Positions 61,881 through 64,000 of a stretch of DNA of 64,000 nucleotides are shown here, piece by piece; the stretch's first letter is position 1, and every line of letters starts with the position of its first letter. Made by a program: the position numbers and the translations under genes. The notes below the pieces were generated by a model that was not told the origin of the DNA, ran no database searches, and saw only the letters and a list, made by a program, of their open reading frames with translations. This DNA is from Plecoglossus altivelis. Lineage: Eukaryota; Chordata; Actinopteri; Osmeriformes; Plecoglossidae. The stretch covers positions 9,081,518 to 9,145,517 of the forward strand of contig BROE01000005.1 in NCBI GenBank assembly GCA_036571765.1, given 5' to 3'.

Positions 61881-62861
61881 TATCTGTCTCCTTCTCAGCT
61901 TATTAACCCTAAGCATGTCTTCACTGCCTGTACCGACTCTATTAATGCAGAGGCTTCCTGATTTACTGCACGGCAACGCAAGGTAAGTCACAGCTGAGGC
62001 CAATTCACACTGAGTCAATTGAAGACAATACACTGACCTGCACCATCGCCTATCTCCCCTCCTCTCCTCCACACCTCCCGCCCCCTCTCTCTGTGTCTCT
62101 TTCTCTCTTTCTCCTCTCCACAATCAATGGAGCGAATGGTCGATACCGAGAGTAATTACTAAAAGTCCTAATATGTAATTGTGGTGAACAAAACCGACTT
62201 GGTCCGAAGCCAAACAGTAGTGATTTATGAGGGATGAGTTCTCTGCTCAGTCTATCTCAGGGTAACCTGCTCTCATGTCCGCACTACTGCACTGCTGCAT
62301 GTTCGACATGCAGGCTTAAAGAAAAATATCGAACATCTGGTCTGGAAACAGAGACATGTCAGGGTCCACTTCTTTGTTAGTTTTGATGAATGTGTGTTTG
62401 GATGTAAATATCAGAGTTTGGATAATTGAACAGGTTCCCTCAGGAGCCTGTAGAGAAAAGAATAATGAATCTCTGTTGTAATTGCAGTTGTGAGACTGTA
62501 AGGGCAATGTACTGTAATGCACAACAATCAATTTGCCACGTTTTACTGATTCTGAAATTGTAAACAAGGACGAGAGTACTGTAGATATGTCAAATTTAAA
62601 GAAATGGTGTTATAATTATTCCCTCCGTCTGCTAAGTGAAAGCTCAACACTAAACTGTAATAAGATTCTCCGACATTTTCAGGGTTTATCTTTACCTTGT
62701 CTCACATACTGTGTGTACACATGTGTACAAGTGAGAGTACTTTCATCACATTGTCCAAGCAAGAGCAGTGTGTGATGGAGACCTATAAAATGGAACATGA
62801 GCTCAAAACCAAAGGCCTCTCTCAAAGCCAATGATGACTCCTCCTCTCTGCCAGTATTTCA

Positions 62862-62963
62862 CTCTCTTTCTCTTTGTCTCCCTCTTTCTATCCCCCCCTC
62901 TCTCGCTCTCGCTTTTACACACACACAAACACACACACACACAGACACACACACACAAACACA
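62862..62963. repeat. CT tract followed by CA microsatellite
   Basis: CTCTCTCGCTCTCGC is followed by CA runs with AA and AG interruptions to about 62963. Confidence 0.85.
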
Positions 62964-63429
62964 CCTGCCTTTATTACTTTAGAACAGCTTGACTTCACAC
63001 GCTGAAATGTCAGCCATAGAAGATAGGCTCTTTTGAACCAAATATCCCGACACGTCTGGTCATTTATATCTGTGCAGGACACTCCATTTGTCTACGTGTT
63101 CTTTTGTGATCTCTCATTCTGCTTGTCTGCATTCCATCCTCATCACAGCGCAGACGGCCCTAATGATGGTTCCCAGCTAAACCGAAATCCTGACTGTGAA
63201 GCTCTGCGACTACTACTTTGCCTCAGTCTTCCCTTGGAGGGTCATTTTCATTGCCTGCTGAGAACGATGGCACACATTTGCTCACAGAAAAAAAATTAAT
63301 CATTACACGATAACCTTTAATTTGTGCATATATGCTATCACGCATACAGTCGATGTGCTGATCTCAAGCTGGCTTTCTCAGAAGCAACGTGGCAACCCTC
63401 CCACTGACAGAAAGAAAGACAGGAAGATC

Positions 63430-63610
63430 AGAGCGGAGAGAGAGTGCGAGAGAGAAAGAGCGAGAAGGAGGCAGAGAGAGAGCGAGAATGAGAGAGAGAG
63501 ATGAAGTTCTGATAGAGAAGAGAGGCTGAGTGAAAAGGACTTGAAAGAGAGAGGTCTGACGGAGAAGGAGTAGAGGGAGGTTAGACGGAGGAAGGTTAAG
63601 CAGATACAGA
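63430..63610. repeat. GA-rich tract
   Basis: GAGAGAGA and GCGAGAGAG blocks with spaced unique bases. The Ser/Leu minus-strand frames here are artefacts. Confidence 0.75.
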
Positions 63611-64000
63611 GGGACGCCTGACAGATGTTCATCTGGACTGGAACAGCACGATGACGAAACAGTCAAAGGACGATGGCTGATGGAGAGAGCTTTATCTACA
63701 CTACTAATGGACTTCCGAATAGGATGAAAGCAGTTCTTATTGCCACAGATATGGCCTTCCACGGAACATGGGTGAGCCAAATAGCTTGATGGAAGACTAA
63801 ATGGCTACTGATTTGGCATCTCTGGGTCACTCTAAACCCTCAACACTGACAGAAGATGTACAATTGATCAATCACATCGTGTTATCAGTTTGAGTATGTA
63901 TTTGGACTGACCATCCAGACCCTGCTTGGTTTGTCTGACTGGAGGCTGTCATTGATGGCAGGTGAAGGACAGGTAGGGCTTTGTCACGGTGGAGATGCTA

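Larger units (their letters stand above)
51401..64000. other. lsamp upstream region, distal block; no gene seen
   Basis: This block is denser in tandem repeats: a GT minisatellite at 51.4 kb, purine tracts at 55.05, 55.72, 56.55, 60.03 and 63.43 kb, CT tracts at 59.24 and 61.56 kb, and a two-tier minisatellite at 61.24 kb. It also holds the CpG-dense patch at 52.5 kb, the assembly gap, the X-box at 54.13 kb and the CTCF match at 54.93 kb. I see nothing gene-like in 57.0-59.2 or 62.1-62.8 kb. Confidence 0.6.

Noticed and set aside
1..64000. CRISPR array, operon, rRNA or phage-like system
   Set aside because: The DNA is vertebrate with introns and microsatellites; the tandem repeats have no spacer structure and no bacterial genes are present.

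Overview
The window is vertebrate genomic DNA, almost entirely non-coding. It is rich in CA, CT and purine microsatellites. It carries a relic of a fish Tc1-type transposon at 7.9-8.35 kb and a dispersed repeat of a type familiar from teleosts at 7.1-7.3 kb. Together these point to a ray-finned fish; I cannot name the species. Almost all of the long open frames are low-complexity or chance frames.

One real gene part is recognisable: the first coding exon of lsamp (limbic system-associated membrane protein, an IgLON cell-adhesion protein), read on the minus strand at 19994-19834. It encodes the signal peptide and the start of the mature protein, and it ends in a good splice donor. Its leader and promoter lie at about 19995-20390, with a CCAAT box touching a near-palindromic X-box-like element. 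Inside the signal-peptide codons is a well-formed 3' splice site at the point where other IgLON isoforms diverge. The exon therefore looks able to act either as a first exon or as the second exon of a longer isoform that starts farther upstream.

Layout: 1-19833 is the 5' part of lsamp intron 1. It holds microsatellites, two mobile-element relics and several unique stretches with the look of conserved non-coding elements. 19834 to about 20300 is exon 1. 20300-64000 is upstream of that exon and is either intergenic or inside the intron of the longer isoform. It holds candidate regulatory stretches (20.9-21.4, 27.1, 32.6-33.0, 36.7-37.2, 40.8, 44.8-45.1, 47.6-47.9 and 50.1 kb), a CpG-dense patch at 52.5 kb, an exact CTCF core match at 54.93 kb, an exact RFX X-box match at 54.13 kb, and minisatellites at 51.4 and 61.2 kb. 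A 5-base assembly gap sits at 53719-53723.

I found no other exon, rRNA, tRNA, recognised microRNA, CRISPR array or operon. Conservation could not be measured here, so every regulatory element is a candidate based on composition and motif matches. The most interesting signal is the dual-use lsamp exon and what it implies about the upstream 44 kb.
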